DNA of 64,000 nucleotides from Campanula takesimana (GCA_026119855.1 JAOWBW010000281.1:248001-312000), one strand, 5' to 3'. Shown: positions 45,001-56,439, counted from the first letter of the stretch. Notes: generated by a model from the letters alone, not told the origin. Numbers and translations: made by a program.

Positions 45001-46212
45001 CTGCTTTGAGCTTGGCTTAGTGCGGAGGAGGCCCCCAAGTGACTTTGCTGCCAAAGGCAAGCCTTTGCATTGCTTTGCTATGACCTTCCCAACTTCTTTA
45101 AACTCTGGATGCCTATCAAAATTTGGTCTTTGCAAGGCATGTTGAGCTAATAGAGAGAGACAATCCCCATCAGATAACTCATTCAACTCATGAATTTCCT
45201 TAGAGTTTGATCCAATGGTTTGCGCGACTTTGTGACTGCGGGTAGTGACTATAATTGTGCTTCCAGGGGCTCCTGCACGAAAAGGAGCACATAGAAGATC
45301 CCATTTTTCATAGTCTTCATTCCAAACATCGTCTAAAACAAGAAGAAACTTTTTATTGGAAAGCTTCTCCCTTAGTTTCTCTTGAACCTTATTCAAGTCA
45401 TTGAATTCGCACCTCTCTTCAAACGCCGCATATATTACCTTGCTTATCTTGAAAACATCAAAATCTTCAGCGACACACACCCACACTCTATCACGAAAGC
45501 AATCTTTCACTCCCTCAGTATTGTACAGAGACTGAGCCAGAGTAGTTTTACCAATACCACCCATTCCAACTATAGAAATAATATGCAAATTGCCATTGTA
45601 ATCGCTTGTTCTGTCCTTCAACAACAATGAAAGAATTGCAGCACTGTCTTTTTCTCTGCCATAAACAAGAGCTGGACCCACCAAGGACGTTGACGGAAGC
45701 CTCAGATCTGCTGCTCTTTCAGATGTCCCACCAACATACTCTCTCAAACTCAGAATACTCTTTGTTTTCTCAAGTTCTTTCAAATTTTTAGTGATCTCAT
45801 CAATCTTGCGACTCGTATCATAATTGAAGCTAATAGCAGAAGGAGTGAAGCTAGAAAACAGACCAGAAACAAACTTACGAATCTTGCTTGAGCGGCTTGA
45901 CTCAGGTTCATCCATCATCTGTCGGCGCTGAGCTTCAGTGGCCAAATAATCGACCAAGTCATCGATTTCATAAGCAGTCTTCTGAACATCCTGCAGCCAT
46001 AGCTGGATCGACTTTTCTGCTAACTGCTTGTCTTCTGCATCTGCCAGTACCGCCTCAATTGTCAACAGCATCTTTCGCCATTCCTTAAGCTTGCCATCAA
46101 TACCGCCATAGGGAATGAGTGACAAGGCACCAGGGGCCAAGTTTTCAACAAGCAGTGAGACTAACGAAGAGATAAACATTTCCGGGAGGTCCATTATGCT
46201 GCTTGTTAACAT
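42076..46212 (-). CDS. CC-NB-ARC-LRR immune receptor (RPP13-like type)
   Basis: One uninterrupted frame of 1378 residues. Residues 1-160 form the Rx-type coiled coil, with YEIDDLVDYL in the EDVID position. NB-ARC spans about 180-510: P-loop GMGGIGKTT (216-224), kinase 2 FLLVLDDVWNED (289-300), RNBS-B STIIVTTRS (318-326), GLPL (384-387), RNBS-D CSLFPKGYEFDKQELIMLWM, and MHD (506-508). From about 560 to the end are irregular leucine-rich repeats, roughly twenty or more. Such proteins are cytosolic sensors that detect pathogen effectors and trigger cell death. The start could also be Met7 (MDLPEMF), which fits relatives slightly better. All nucleotide-binding motifs are present, so the gene looks functional. 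Its 3' UTR may be spliced. Confidence 0.95.
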   Translation of the reverse strand: MLTSSIMDLPEMFISSLVSLLVENLAPGALSLIPYGGIDGKLKEWRKMLLTIEAVLADAEDKQLAEKSIQLWLQDVQKTAYEIDDLVDYLATEAQRRQMMDEPESSRSSKIRKFVSGLFSSFTPSAISFNYDTSRKIDEITKNLKELEKTKSILSLREYVGGTSERAADLRLPSTSLVGPALVYGREKDSAAILSLLLKDRTSDYNGNLHIISIVGMGGIGKTTLAQSLYNTEGVKDCFRDRVWVCVAEDFDVFKISKVIYAAFEERCEFNDLNKVQEKLREKLSNKKFLLVLDDVWNEDYEKWDLLCAPFRAGAPGSTIIVTTRSHKVAQTIGSNSKEIHELNELSDGDCLSLLAQHALQRPNFDRHPEFKEVGKVIAKQCKGLPLAAKSLGGLLRTKPSSKQWIEVSTSRIWKRQNDAVIPALRLSYHHLPPHLKPLFVYCSLFPKGYEFDKQELIMLWMAQGFLKQSSGEKKKMEDLGCEYFVELLSRSFFQLSTGNISRYMMHDLNSDLAQFVAGGTYLRLDDKMMNNEQYKVSEEARHASFISHEYADFKKFKSFNAAQCLRTLLPMQEKSSHRSYLSSLVLKDFPRLLCLRALSFNGYRISDLPKSIGDMNHLRYLDISKTDITELPESVCDLYNLQTLLLHGCYKLVQLPRNIQKLINLRHLDISGTWSLNVMPSGIGLLTHLRTLSKFIVDKSDGCKISGLKGLRHLQGTLPIIGLEKVLDVLDAVEANLSGKEGIHGLEMKWSSSPADTRDYGHEFEVLKALKPQKGLKSLEIELYGAQKFPCWFGDRVFGDMVKVRLIGCKNCEKLPPLGQLSSLKELFIEGMAGLKTVGLEFFGTGSPHTTSFQSLTILSFNNMGCWEEWSAGLTNTHDILKVGFPCLQELQISGCMKLNKVSIGKIPSLGVLKIHGCGETVLRSMVGIGSVKKLEVGNMSGLNQLDEEIIRCLGELEDLWVCNCDKLRYLWEADVACQVLEKLKSLKVMQCQQLESLGDEEQLLPRNLETLYLSSCDKLEKMPNWQNSLASLKQLSLEYCKNLQDNLASPTNLQPKTKKRSRRTSKRGEHEFSNLESVSICNCPRLKLFPIGKKLPTTLRYLSVWDCEHMEEADEGEKGMCLLETIELIRWSNIKSLPQGLAHLTRFEISNCKGIESIPEGSLPPTLVSLYITNSPSLKNMLCHNEMQSLTSLQRLTIIGCENLEFYPSGGRWPPNLQSLHMGDVKQPITEWGLSRLPTSLLTLELIGKFPQLVSFSQVGTQLPTATALTCLEIRFMMNLESLGNLLENLSSLKSLNITDCPNLQTLPKTMLPMLSDLRIFECPKLLELPRTMLPTLSSLSIEKCLVVEEMRKKEKSDYWPCISHIPYVKIDNQLM

Positions 46213-46610
46213 GAAGAAAAGCGATCAGGGCCCAAAAATTACAAGTACGGAAATCAAAAGAAAAAGGAGATACTTTATTTGGGTAAGCAATCAGTGTTGA
46301 GGTGGGAGCAATCAAAGGAGTGATCAACTACTGTATTAACAATTGCTTTTCTTGGGAAGGATTAAAAATACACAAACGGGTAACCTTTTTTGTTTTATGT
46401 TCTTGGGAGTGGGATCAAGTACTAATAAAGATTAATGTGTAGCGGACATCCTAATCAGGTTTGGAGTATAAAGTATAACTAAATTACAAGTGGTTTGTAG
46501 AGTAAAGGTTGAAATGGCCGTCCTAGTCGTGCTAGTGGCTATCCTTTGAGTAATTTAGTTAAGTTACAAGTGCTCTGGTATAGAAGACTGTGTAATAGGG
46601 ATTTAACTAA

Positions 46611-46874
46611 TACTCCATCTGTCCCAGAAAGTTTGTCTCATTTTGATTTTTTTACGGTCAACCTAAATGAACTTTGACACAGCATTGGTGTCAATCTAAT
46701 GATCATAATGAAATTTTAAAAATTGTTATTGATAAATCACTTAATGATTTGTCAATTACAATTTTTGGACTTTCACTAGAATGATTAGGTTGACATCACT
46801 GTTTGGCCAAAGTTCATTTATGTTGACCATAAAAAAGGTCAAAATGAGACTAACTTTCCGGGACAGAGGGAGTA
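46611..46874. mobile_element. 264-bp MITE, same family as 7239-7499 and 40792-41052
   Basis: Starts TACTCCATCTGTCCCAG, ends GGGACAGAGGGAGTA. The interior carries GTTGACCATAAAAAAGG in inverted relation to TTTACGGTCAACC. Confidence 0.85.
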
Positions 46875-49462
46875 TTAGATTCCCTTTCACTAAACGGACG
46901 GCCAACTATACATTTCACCTGCCTTGATAACTTACTAAGACTTTTCTTAAATAAACAACGGCTGTGAGAAAGATGGACTTATAGCATAACCTCTTTTAGC
47001 ACAAGTCTTTCAGAGGCTACATTGTTCTAGCTTCTCTATAATTTGTTTTTGTAAAGCACATCAATCTATATTAATTTAAGGTATTGAGTCAATTTTGGTA
47101 GGCGCTAATCGTGATTTTTTTTTCCAGCTATTTGATATATGGTGGAAGAAATTTCGTACTAAGATGGCCTTTTGGAAAACCAAACGAGCAGTGAATCTTG
47201 AAAGCATAACTGGAAACAATAGAATAGATTGATTTAGTGTATAATCAAACTGAAGGGAAAATGTTTTCAAGGCTGTTTACTTATTTATGGAATTCGACAA
47301 AAATTATAACATAAGAACTTGCCACGAAAATGGGCACTTTGAATACGATTTCCAGTAATAGGACGATCAGTAATAACATAAAATCAAAAATTAATGTACA
47401 AGTGGTTCTATTATAACCCAATTATTATCGCGAATTTGTGGAATGTGGATTTAAGTATTTGGAATCATGCCTAATACTTGAATATTCAACACGAGACGAT
47501 TATTCATTTTGACCAACAACTTCCCAAGAACAGATAAGAACTTGTTATTTTCTTAAATGCACAAGACATTCTATAATCAGACAGATTGAGAAGTGTGTGT
47601 GCGTCTAGCATAAGCATAAATATATGGATAATATTAGCATAAAACGATCATTCTGTTAAGCACAAAAATGAAGAGAAAAACATGGCAGGAATCTATTTCA
47701 ACATTAATAATCGTACCTGTCATCTTCATGGCTTCCAAATATAAGTCTTACGCTGGAGAAAACAGATTAGGGATTTATCAAGCAATCTTCATAAACCCTA
47801 TTTTTTGATAATGAAAGAATCAATTTTATGTACGTTTCTAAAAGCAGTTATCTCCTCAGTAAGAAGTGTGTTTCTAAAATCGATTAATGCACACTTCTTA
47901 AGAAAATAATACTCTCCCTGACCCGTCCTGTAATGTTAATGCATAATCCTATTACATGAAACATAAGAATAGGTAAAGCTCTGTTTTTGCAATGAAGATA
48001 TCACCTCTACAAGTAGTTATAGGGGATAATATTACAGCGCTAGTTTTAGGGAATAATATCACAGAAGTACTCCTAATAATAAGATCCAATATTTATCCAG
48101 TATAGCTTTAGTCCATACTTCTCATTTGAGAAATAACCGAGGGTATGACTACATAAACCTAACAAATCATCAACAGCTTTTTTTTCAATTCAATAAGATC
48201 TTCTTTTTTTTTTTTTTGCTTATACTTGTTTTCTTCGAACTGAGCTAGAACACATTTAAACACTCAATATAATAAGCAGTGTTTGTGCCATTCATTACAT
48301 CAGCATGTCGTTTTTTCTATTTTAATCGAATATAGCTAAACTTCTATTTTGAGTGTCATTACTCAAACGTAAATACCACAAAGAATCTACTCATGCTCGT
48401 CATGACCTATATGGCCAAACACGAACCCAGCTTGACGACCAATACATTAAGCTCGTTAATGAACTGAACAATAAGCGTGGAGAAGAAGAATGCAACCTTA
48501 TTGAACCAAAAAAAAAAAGAGGCTAGAAATATATCACATCATCCTTTTTCAAATATATGATCCAAAATATCATTGATTAAACAACACCAATCATCAACAT
48601 TGGTAGTTTCACATATAGTTCTTGTCATTCTTTAAGTAAGAACAGAGCAACATGACAAAATTATAGTTCACTAGTTCCATGAAAAGGACAAAGACAAACT
48701 AGGACTCCACATATAAACCCTTCATTTATAAGTCATATTCAGTTTCAACTTCCAACAGCATTCTAGCACACAGATAAATAAAAATCTCATGAAAATAGCA
48801 TAATCTCTCAATCCACAAAATTTCAAACTAGAACTCTATCCCTTGATTTGTAAATTAAACCAGTCATATTGAGTTATGATGAAACTCATTTCCCATTTTA
48901 ACAAATTGTCAAAATCTTAATAGAGGATTTCTCAGTAGTCAATGGGTTCCAGAGAAACATGGCAAATAAGTTAAAATGTAATACAATGAACCCATTCATA
49001 TTATGAGTGATATCATATTCATGAGGAATAACAGAGAACAATGGATTAATGCAACAAATATGTTACTGCATTCACACCTAAATAAAATCATTTTTTGATT
49101 ACCTTTTCATATTTGAACGTAATTGATATGATGTTACCAGTTTATTGGGACTTTTACGCTACATTGCCTAGCAGTCGCTTTTCAAGCAATAATGTTTGGA
49201 CATCTGCAGATCAAAAAATATTCAGAAAGCAAGATTGAGCAACTAGTTTACTAATTAAAATGAAGAAGACAAACTAAGATTCCTAGAATGAAGCCTTTGT
49301 ACACCAGTCACATTCAAGTGTAGCCAAGAATGTTGTACAACTCACCATTTTTTAACTTCCTCAAAACAATATAATCTGATAATTTGACTACAACAAAAAT
49401 ACTCATATATCAGGAAAGCTCATGTTTTGAACACAACTTTGGCTTTTTATTTGGGCAACTCG

Positions 49463-49470
49463 TATATATA
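49463..49470 (+). promoter_or_regulatory. TATA box of kiwellin copy 1
   Basis: TATATATA about 70 bases before the ATG. The same element at the same spacing precedes copies 2 and 3. Confidence 0.65.
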
Positions 49471-49535
49471 CCTAGTTCTTTCAAATTCTATTGTATTAAC
49501 CTAAAACCATTCTAAATAGAGAAAAAGAGAAAAAT

Positions 49536-50102
49536 ATGAAGAACTTCAGTGTAGGAGCATCTCTTCTTTTAATGCTTGTTCTTCTAGTTACACGCGCACT
49601 AGATGTTGAGGGTCAGACATGCAAGGCAAGTGGAACAATTAAGGGTAAAAAGGCCCCTCCTGGACAATGCAACAGAGAGAATGATTCCGATTGTTGCGTC
49701 CAAGGAAAACCTTACACAACTTACACATGTTCACCTCAAGTGACAAGTAATACCAAGGCAACTCTCACACTAAACAGTTTCCAAAAGGGAGGCGACGGAG
49801 GAGGTCCATCAGAGTGTGACAATCACTATCACTCTGACGACACACCAGTTGTTGCACTATCAACTGGATGGTACAAAGGAGGCGACAGGTGTCACAACTT
49901 CATCACAATAAATGGTAATGGACGAAGCGTAAAGGCCATGGTTGTAGATGAATGCGACTCTACAATGGGATGTGATGAAGATCATGATTACCAGCCTCCA
50001 TGCCCCAATAATATCGTTGATGCCTCAAAAGCTGTATGGAAAGCTTTAGGCGTGCCTAAAGATAACTGGGGTGACTTAGACATTACTTGGTCTGAAGCTT
50101 AG
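49536..50102 (+). CDS. Kiwellin / ripening-related secreted protein, copy 1
   Basis: 188 residues without introns. The first ~26 residues are a signal peptide (SLLLMLVLLVT core). The mature protein keeps the kiwellin core with ten cysteines: DSDCCVQGKPYTTYTCSP, GGPSECD, VVALSTGWY, VVDECDSTMGCDEDHDYQ and NIVDASKAVWKALGV. Compared with kiwifruit kiwellin, it lacks the N-terminal kissper region, as do ripening-related protein 1 types. Kiwellins are apoplastic and some bind and inhibit fungal effector enzymes such as chorismate mutase; which partner this one has is unknown. It is the first of five genes in one orientation. Confidence 0.95.
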   Translation: MKNFSVGASLLLMLVLLVTRALDVEGQTCKASGTIKGKKAPPGQCNRENDSDCCVQGKPYTTYTCSPQVTSNTKATLTLNSFQKGGDGGGPSECDNHYHSDDTPVVALSTGWYKGGDRCHNFITINGNGRSVKAMVVDECDSTMGCDEDHDYQPPCPNNIVDASKAVWKALGVPKDNWGDLDITWSEA

Positions 50103-50461
50103 CTGCCAACAGATATAATTGTTCCCCTGTATAATGTAATGTTTTTACTTTTCGAAAGTATGTGGTAAATGAAAGAATGTTTATAAGCTAGGTCCTTATT
50201 TATAATAAATATATAAAGCCTCCTTCAATCATCAAAGATAATTACCATGTTGAATCACATAAGAATTAATAACCACTTTCACTAATAAATTCTAGTTCAA
50301 GTAAAAACAAGTTACAAGAAAATAAATAAAGCTCAATTATGATACTCCTAGTGAACTGCACTTACGTACTGACCCCGAACCTTTAACATGCCAAGACGTA
50401 AATATAGTAATTAAGTGTTTAATAGAAACTAAACATTCCTATACTTTCTTCAAAATGCCGT

Positions 50462-50622
50462 AGATAAGGGTCTCCAATCACTTGCGTTGCTTTTCCCCTG
50501 TCTCATTTGATGTTGACTTCCCATTCTGCTGTTTTTCTCATGTTTTCAAATGCTTGAATGGCGTCCCTTGCAACTGTTACTTGCTATTCCTTCTTGATTG
50601 TAGTCCCATCCACTTCTTGGAT
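50462..50622 (-). pseudogene. Decayed exon candidate, unknown gene
   Basis: Reading on the minus strand after a GTGCAG acceptor-like site gives coding-like sequence (ARDAIQAFENMRKTAEWEV) broken by TAG and TGA in frame. The paralogous block at 54050-54205 has the same two stops at the same positions and no indel. The gene family was not recognised. Confidence 0.35.
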
Positions 50623-52245
50623 CTGCACCCTTCGTAACCCCCCCCCCCCCTCCATTTATCAGAACTCTGTTTTCCATTTTTCAAAGTCTTCTGCACAATA
50701 CTACTTTTTAATAATTATGTTTTTCTTTATTCTCCGCCCTCTCCCTTTCTTTCCACCATTTCCCTTGCTTCTTTTAAAATTTTCACTCACCATTCATTGT
50801 GTTTGTGGTTTCTACTTCACATCCCTTACTTTTCCTGTGTCAAGTTGCTCTGCTTCTACTTTCTACCTACGCTTTTCCTTCAATTTAGGGGTTTGAGGAT
50901 TCCTCATCAGAGTTCACATGAAACTTTGCTGGCTCTCTCTATTATATCCTTTGCTTTGGATTAAAGATCTCATAGCAGGTTTGTTTATGACAGAACTTTT
51001 CAGAATAATAGCAAATAAGTTCATTGTCCATATAATCCTCAAAATTTGATTATATTAGGTTTAGGGTATGTAAGGACCGAATCATGAGCTTAGATCTCCC
51101 TTCAACAAAAAAGGGCATAGAATTGGAGAAGGAAAAAGTAGTATCTCTTTATTAGCTTAAGCTATGGAACTCTTTCTGTTTTGACCAGCACTTCACAAGT
51201 TTAGCAAAGGATATAATAGAATGTTCTAGAGAAGTAGGAAAGGTAAACATACTGAATAGAAAACTCACAGAGAAAACACGGCAATGGGGCGATCAGAACG
51301 TTGTTTGAAGCAATAATGATAATAACAGAAAATGCGTCATTACCCGTTTATTTCAATACATGCAGATGCTAATAGCATCTAATTGTGAAAGGAAATAGAC
51401 TGTAGTGAAACTTTATTCTAATATGAAGTCCGCAATAGGACCATAAAATTGATGGCAAATGTTATTTAAATAAGATAGCATCAGCTAGCCTACCATAAAA
51501 AGGACATCCAGCAATAAAGACATGTGAAAGAGGGCCTGCAAATGTTGATTAGTTAGATTATTCAGTAAAATATAAACAATGAACTTCACATATAAAATAT
51601 TTAAAATCTATGTTTCGGACGATACTCTGATTTATTACATTTCTATATTTGAGTTAATCTTAGTAAAATATCAGACTTTTTTGGTTTTTATAAAAAAATG
51701 TGAATATTAGAAGAAAAAAATGAATATTATAGTTGAATATCAGATTAAACTGAATTTAATAATTAACTATGATAGTCAATTTTAATATAATATCATAGTT
51801 TTTTTGTTAATTTTAAAATGTGAAAGGACTCTTATACTTCAACTATAAGAGGCGAAGTAGTTGTATACTTCAGCTATAAAAGCAGACTGGTATTTGGTCA
51901 AAAAATGAGAGTGTGCACGCGTCATTCAACAGTGGAGAGAATTCTGGTCCTTGGGATGTTGAGGGGTTTTCGTGGAATTATGGAATGTCCGGTCCTTTTA
52001 TGGCATTATACTTAGGCTGAGGAGCCCTAGGAGAAATGTCCCTAATAAATTTCAAGGAAATTACAGAAGCTCTTATTGCCACTAGATTTCAAAGTAGAAC
52101 TTAATTCCTTGATTCTAAACTAAACCAGTCATATTGAGTTATAATGTAACTTCTTTCACATTTTCACAAACCTTTCAAAAATTTAATAGAGCTCTTAGTT
52201 GTCAATGGGTTCCATGGAAGCGAATAGGGCAAATAAGTTAAAATG

Positions 52246-52543
52246 TACTCCTTCTGTCCCAAAGTAAGTGTCCTACATTGGATTTACACCCGTATTAAAG
52301 AAGCAATAGAAGATAGACAAGCATTGTAAGTGCGTTAAGGGTATAATTGTCCAAAACACTATTCATAATGCAAGTGGGTAAAAAGTAAGCGAGTGTTTTT
52401 TTTTTTTTTTGTAATTATACAAGCATTATAAGGGCAAAGTTGTCCAAAACACTATTCATCATTTGCCATTTTGGGAATGAGACTCTTACTCTGGGATATA
52501 CTTAAAAAGAAAATAAAACCCTTACTCTGGGACGGAGGGAGTA
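52246..52543. mobile_element. Stowaway-type MITE with empty paralogous site
   Basis: Starts TACTCCTTCTGTCCC and ends GGGACGGAGGGAGTA. The first duplicated unit reads AAATGTAATACAATG near 48980 where this one has the insertion after AAATG, so it arrived after the duplication, at TA. Confidence 0.85.
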
Positions 52544-53045
52544 ATAAAAAAGATCAGAATCATATAACGTGTTTTATTTTCTATTCTTGAGGAACAACGG
52601 GGAGTAATGAATTGCTGCAACAACATATAACTGCATACACACCTAGAAATAATCAATTTTTGATTACAACTTCATATTTACACATAAATACAACAGATTT
52701 GAAGTTACCAGTTTATCGGGGCTTTCACGCTACACTGCATAGCAGTCACTTTTCAAGCAATAACGGTTTGAACATCTGCAGAATAAAAATATTCAGAAAT
52801 AAAAATGAGTAACTGAAAGAAGAATAGTTTACCAATTTAAATGAAAAAGGTGACAAACTAAGATTCCTAAAATGAAGCCTTTGCACGGTACTCACATTCA
52901 AGTCTAGCCAAAAAATTTGTACTACTCACTATTTTTTTACTTCATCAAACAATATACTTTGATAATTTAACTACTTCAATAATACTCATATAACAGAAAG
53001 GCTCATATTATGAACACAACTTTGGTGTTTTATTGGGGCAACTCG

Positions 53046-53053
53046 TATATATA
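53046..53053 (+). promoter_or_regulatory. TATA box of kiwellin copy 2
   Basis: TATATATA in the same context (ACTCG/TATATATACC) as copy 1, 75 bases before the ATG. Confidence 0.65.
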
Positions 53054-53127
53054 CCAAGTTCTTTCCACCTGTATTGTATCAAACCAAAAACATTCTAAAC
53101 AGAAAGAGATACAGAGATAGAGAAGAT

Positions 53128-53694
53128 ATGAAGAACTTAAGTGTTGGAGCGTCTCTTCTATTAATGCTCGTTCTTTTAGTTACACAATCACTAGACGTCA
53201 ATGCTCAGACATGCAAGGCAAGCGGGACAATCAAGGGTAAAAAGGCCCCTCCTGGACAGTGCAACCGAGAGAATGATTCTGATTGTTGTGTCCAAGGGAA
53301 GCCTTACACAACTTACACATGTTCACCTCAAGTGACAAGTAATACCAAGGCAACTCTCACACTAAACAGTTTCCAAAAGGGAGGCGACGGAGGAGGTCCA
53401 TCAGAGTGTGACAATCACTATCACTCTGACGACACACCAGTTGTTGCACTATCAACTGGATGGTACAAAGGAGGGGACAGGTGCCACAACTTCATCACAA
53501 TAAATGGTAATGGACGAAGCGTAAAGGCCATGGTTGTAGATGAATGTGACTCTACAATGGGATGTGACGAAGATCATGATTACCAGCCTCCATGTCCTAA
53601 TAATATCGTTGATGCCTCCAAAGCTGTATGGAAAGCTTTAGGTGTTCCAGAAGATAACTGGGGTGACTTGGACATTACTTGGTCAGAAGCTTAG
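53128..53694 (+). CDS. Kiwellin, copy 2
   Basis: 188 residues from the ATG at 53128; the upstream extension of the frame has no ATG and overlaps the 5' UTR. The signal peptide differs slightly from copy 1 (VTQSLDVNAQ). From residue 60 to about 180 the protein is almost identical to copy 1, with only the PEDNW/PKDNW change near the end. All ten cysteines are kept. Long runs of identical DNA with copy 1 across the middle of the gene fit recent duplication or gene conversion. Confidence 0.95.
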   Translation: MKNLSVGASLLLMLVLLVTQSLDVNAQTCKASGTIKGKKAPPGQCNRENDSDCCVQGKPYTTYTCSPQVTSNTKATLTLNSFQKGGDGGGPSECDNHYHSDDTPVVALSTGWYKGGDRCHNFITINGNGRSVKAMVVDECDSTMGCDEDHDYQPPCPNNIVDASKAVWKALGVPEDNWGDLDITWSEA

Positions 53695-54049
53695 CTGCCA
53701 ACAGATATAATTGTTCCCCTGTATAATGTAATGTTTTTACTTTTTAAAAGTATGTGGTAAATGAAAGAATGTTTATAACCTATGTCCCTATTTATAATAC
53801 ATATAAATAGCCACCTTCTATCATCAAACATAATTACCATGTGGAATCACATAAAGAACTATTAGCCATTTTCACCTATAAATTGTAGTTCAAAGGAAAA
53901 ACAAGATGCAAAAAAATAAATACATTATGATACTCCTAGTGAACTGCACTTACCTACAGACCCCTCTAACATGTCAAGACGTTAATATAGTAATTAGGTC
54001 TGTAATGGAAGACTTAAAATTCCTATACTTTCTCAAAATGGCATTGATA

Positions 54050-54205
54050 AGGATCTTCAGTTACTTGTTTTACTTTCCTCCTGTCTCATTTGATGTTGAC
54101 TGGCCATTCTGCTCTTTTTCTCCTGTTTTCAACTGCTTGAATCGCATCCTTTGCAATTGTAACTTGCTATTCCATCTTGAGTGTGATCCCATCCACTCCT
54201 TGGAT
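54050..54205 (-). pseudogene. Decayed exon candidate, paralog of 50462-50622
   Basis: Same frame, same acceptor-like GTGCAG and same two stops as the block at 50462-50622 (AKDAIQAVENRRKRAEWPV region). It decayed before the duplication. Confidence 0.35.
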
Positions 54206-54601
54206 CTGCACCCTTCATAACCCCCCATTTATCAGAACTCTGTTTTCCATTGTCAAAATCTTCTGCACAATACTATTTTTTAATAATTATGTTTGTCTTT
54301 GTTCTCGCCTTCTCCCTTTCTTTCCACCGTTTCCCTTGCTTTTTTCAAAATTGTGTTCACTCACCACTCTTTGTGTTTGTAGTTTCTACTTCACATCCCT
54401 TACTTTTCCGGTGTCAAGTTTTCTTTACTTCTACTTTTTGCCTATGCTTTTCCTTCAATTTAGGGGGTTTGAGGATTCCTCAGCAGAGTTCACATGAAAC
54501 TTGAATGGCTCTATCTTCCTCCCATTTCAGTAATAATTACATCTTTTAAATATTTGTTGAAATTTTACAAACCTTTTAATAAAATAAGGTTCTGTAGTAA
54601 C

Positions 54602-54776
54602 CAGTGTTCTAAAAGTAGCTCGCCTAGGCCGCCTACGCCCCGCCTAGGCGCTAGGTGTTCATGAAACGCCTAGGTTTCGCCTAGAATATTATAACTATGT
54701 CTGAATTCTCGGCCCCGCCTAGGCGCTAGGTCCAGCTGTGACAACTAGCGACCGCCTAGCGATTTTTACAACCTTG
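54602..54776. mobile_element. hAT-type MITE, 175 bp
   Basis: Terminal inverted repeats CAGTGTTCTAAAAG and CTTTTTACAACCTTG-like (TTTTTACAACCTTG). It is flanked by 8-bp duplications GTAGTAAC and GTACTAAC (one mismatch). The interior is rich in CGCCTAGGCG palindromes. The other duplicated unit lacks it. Confidence 0.85.
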
Positions 54777-56439
54777 GTACTAACTATCTCTCTTTGAAAC
54801 TGTCTTTGGATTAAAGATCTCATAGCAGGTTTGTTTTTTGACAGAACTTGAAAGAATAATAGAAAATAAGTTCATTGTCCATCTAATCCATAAAATTTGA
54901 TCATATTAGGTTTAGGGTATGTAAGGACCGAATATGAGCTTATATCTTCCTTCAACAAAAAACGGCATACAACTTGGACAAGAAAAACATAGGAACTCTT
55001 TATTAGCATAAAATACGGAACTCTTTCTGGTTTGACCAGCACTTCACAAGTTTAGCAAAGGATATGATAAAAGGTTGTAGAGAAGTATGAAAGGAAAACT
55101 CATAGAGAGAACACGGCAATGGAGTGATGGGAACATGGTTTTAAGCAATAATGATAATAACAGAAAATGAGTCAGTACCCATTTATTTTAATACAGGCAG
55201 ATGCAAATAGTTTCTTATCTTGAAAGGAAATAGACTGTAGTGAAACTTTATTCTAATATGTTGTTCGCAATAGGACCATATTTTTATGGCAAGTATTATT
55301 TAAATGAGATAGCATCGGCTAGCCTACCATAAAAAGGACATTCAGCAATAAAGACATGTGAAAGAGGGCCCACGAATGTTGATTAAATAGATTATTCAAA
55401 ATATAAACAATGCACTTCACATTAAAAAAAAAAAAAAAAAAAAAACTCTGTTTTGGACATTTTTCAATACTCTGATTTAAGACATATCTATATCAGAGTC
55501 AATCTTAGTAAAATATCAAATATTTTGAGTTTGTATTAAAAAAATGTGAAAAAAAAGGATGAAATAAAGAAGGAAAAAAGAGTCTTATAGTTGAACTATC
55601 AGATTAAGCTGAATATGATAGTTAAATTATGAGAGACAATACTAATAAAATATCTTAGTTTTTTTGTTATTTTAAAAAATATGAAAAAATAGGTCGTATA
55701 CTTCAACTATAGGAGGCGAATTAGTCGTATACTTTAGCTATATGAGCAGACTGATATTTGGTCAAAAATGAGAGCGTGCGCGTTATTCAACTGTCGAGGG
55801 AATTATGGTCTTGAAATGTTGAGGGGTTTCGTGTGGTCCTTTTATGGCATTACACTTGGGCTGAAGGGCCCTAAATAATTTCATGGAAACTGCAGAAGCT
55901 CTTATTGCCACTAAATTTCAAATTAGAACTTTATTCCTTGATTCTAAACTAAACCATTCATATTAAGTTATAATGTAACTTCTTTTTCTTTCACGTAAAT
56001 GAATTACTGCAACAATACATTACTACATACACACCTAAAAATAATCAATTTATGATTACCACTATATTTACACGTAAATGCAATAGATTTGAAGTTACCA
56101 GTTTATCGGGCATTCACGCTGCACTGCCTTGCAGTTACTTTTCAAGCAATAACACTTTGGACATCTGTAGAAAAAAAATCAGAAAAAAAATTGAGCGACT
56201 CAAAGAAGAATAGTTTTACCATTTTAAATGAAAAAGATGACAAACTAAGATTCCTAAAATGAAGCCTTTGCACACTAGTCACATTCAAGTTTGGCCAAGA
56301 ATGATGTAGTACTCACCAATTTTTTACTACACCAAAACAATACAGATTTCCCCCGACAATTTGACTATATCAACAATAATCATATAACAGGAAAGCTCAT
56401 ATTTTGAACACAACTTCGGTATATTATTGGGGCAACTTG

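Larger units (their letters stand above)
46213..49535. other. Intergenic region between NLR and kiwellin cluster
   Basis: Contains a MITE (46611-46874), the NLR upstream region and, from about 48840, sequence homologous to the flanks of later kiwellin genes (ACTAGGACTCC..., AAACCAGTCATATTGAGTTA). No intact gene recognised. Confidence 0.5.
50103..53127. other. Spacer between kiwellin copies 1 and 2
   Basis: About 3 kb of duplicated, mostly non-coding DNA. It holds a poly-C run near 50640, a minus-strand decayed exon candidate (50462-50622), a MITE (52246-52543) and the copy 2 promoter. Confidence 0.6.

Noticed and set aside
56100..56170. Small cysteine-rich peptide on the minus strand upstream of kiwellin copy 3 (CPKCYCLKSNC frame)
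   Set aside because: The homologous blocks upstream of copies 1 and 2 have a frameshift or stop in that frame, and the blocks are conserved simply because the whole unit is duplicated. No signal peptide exon was found.
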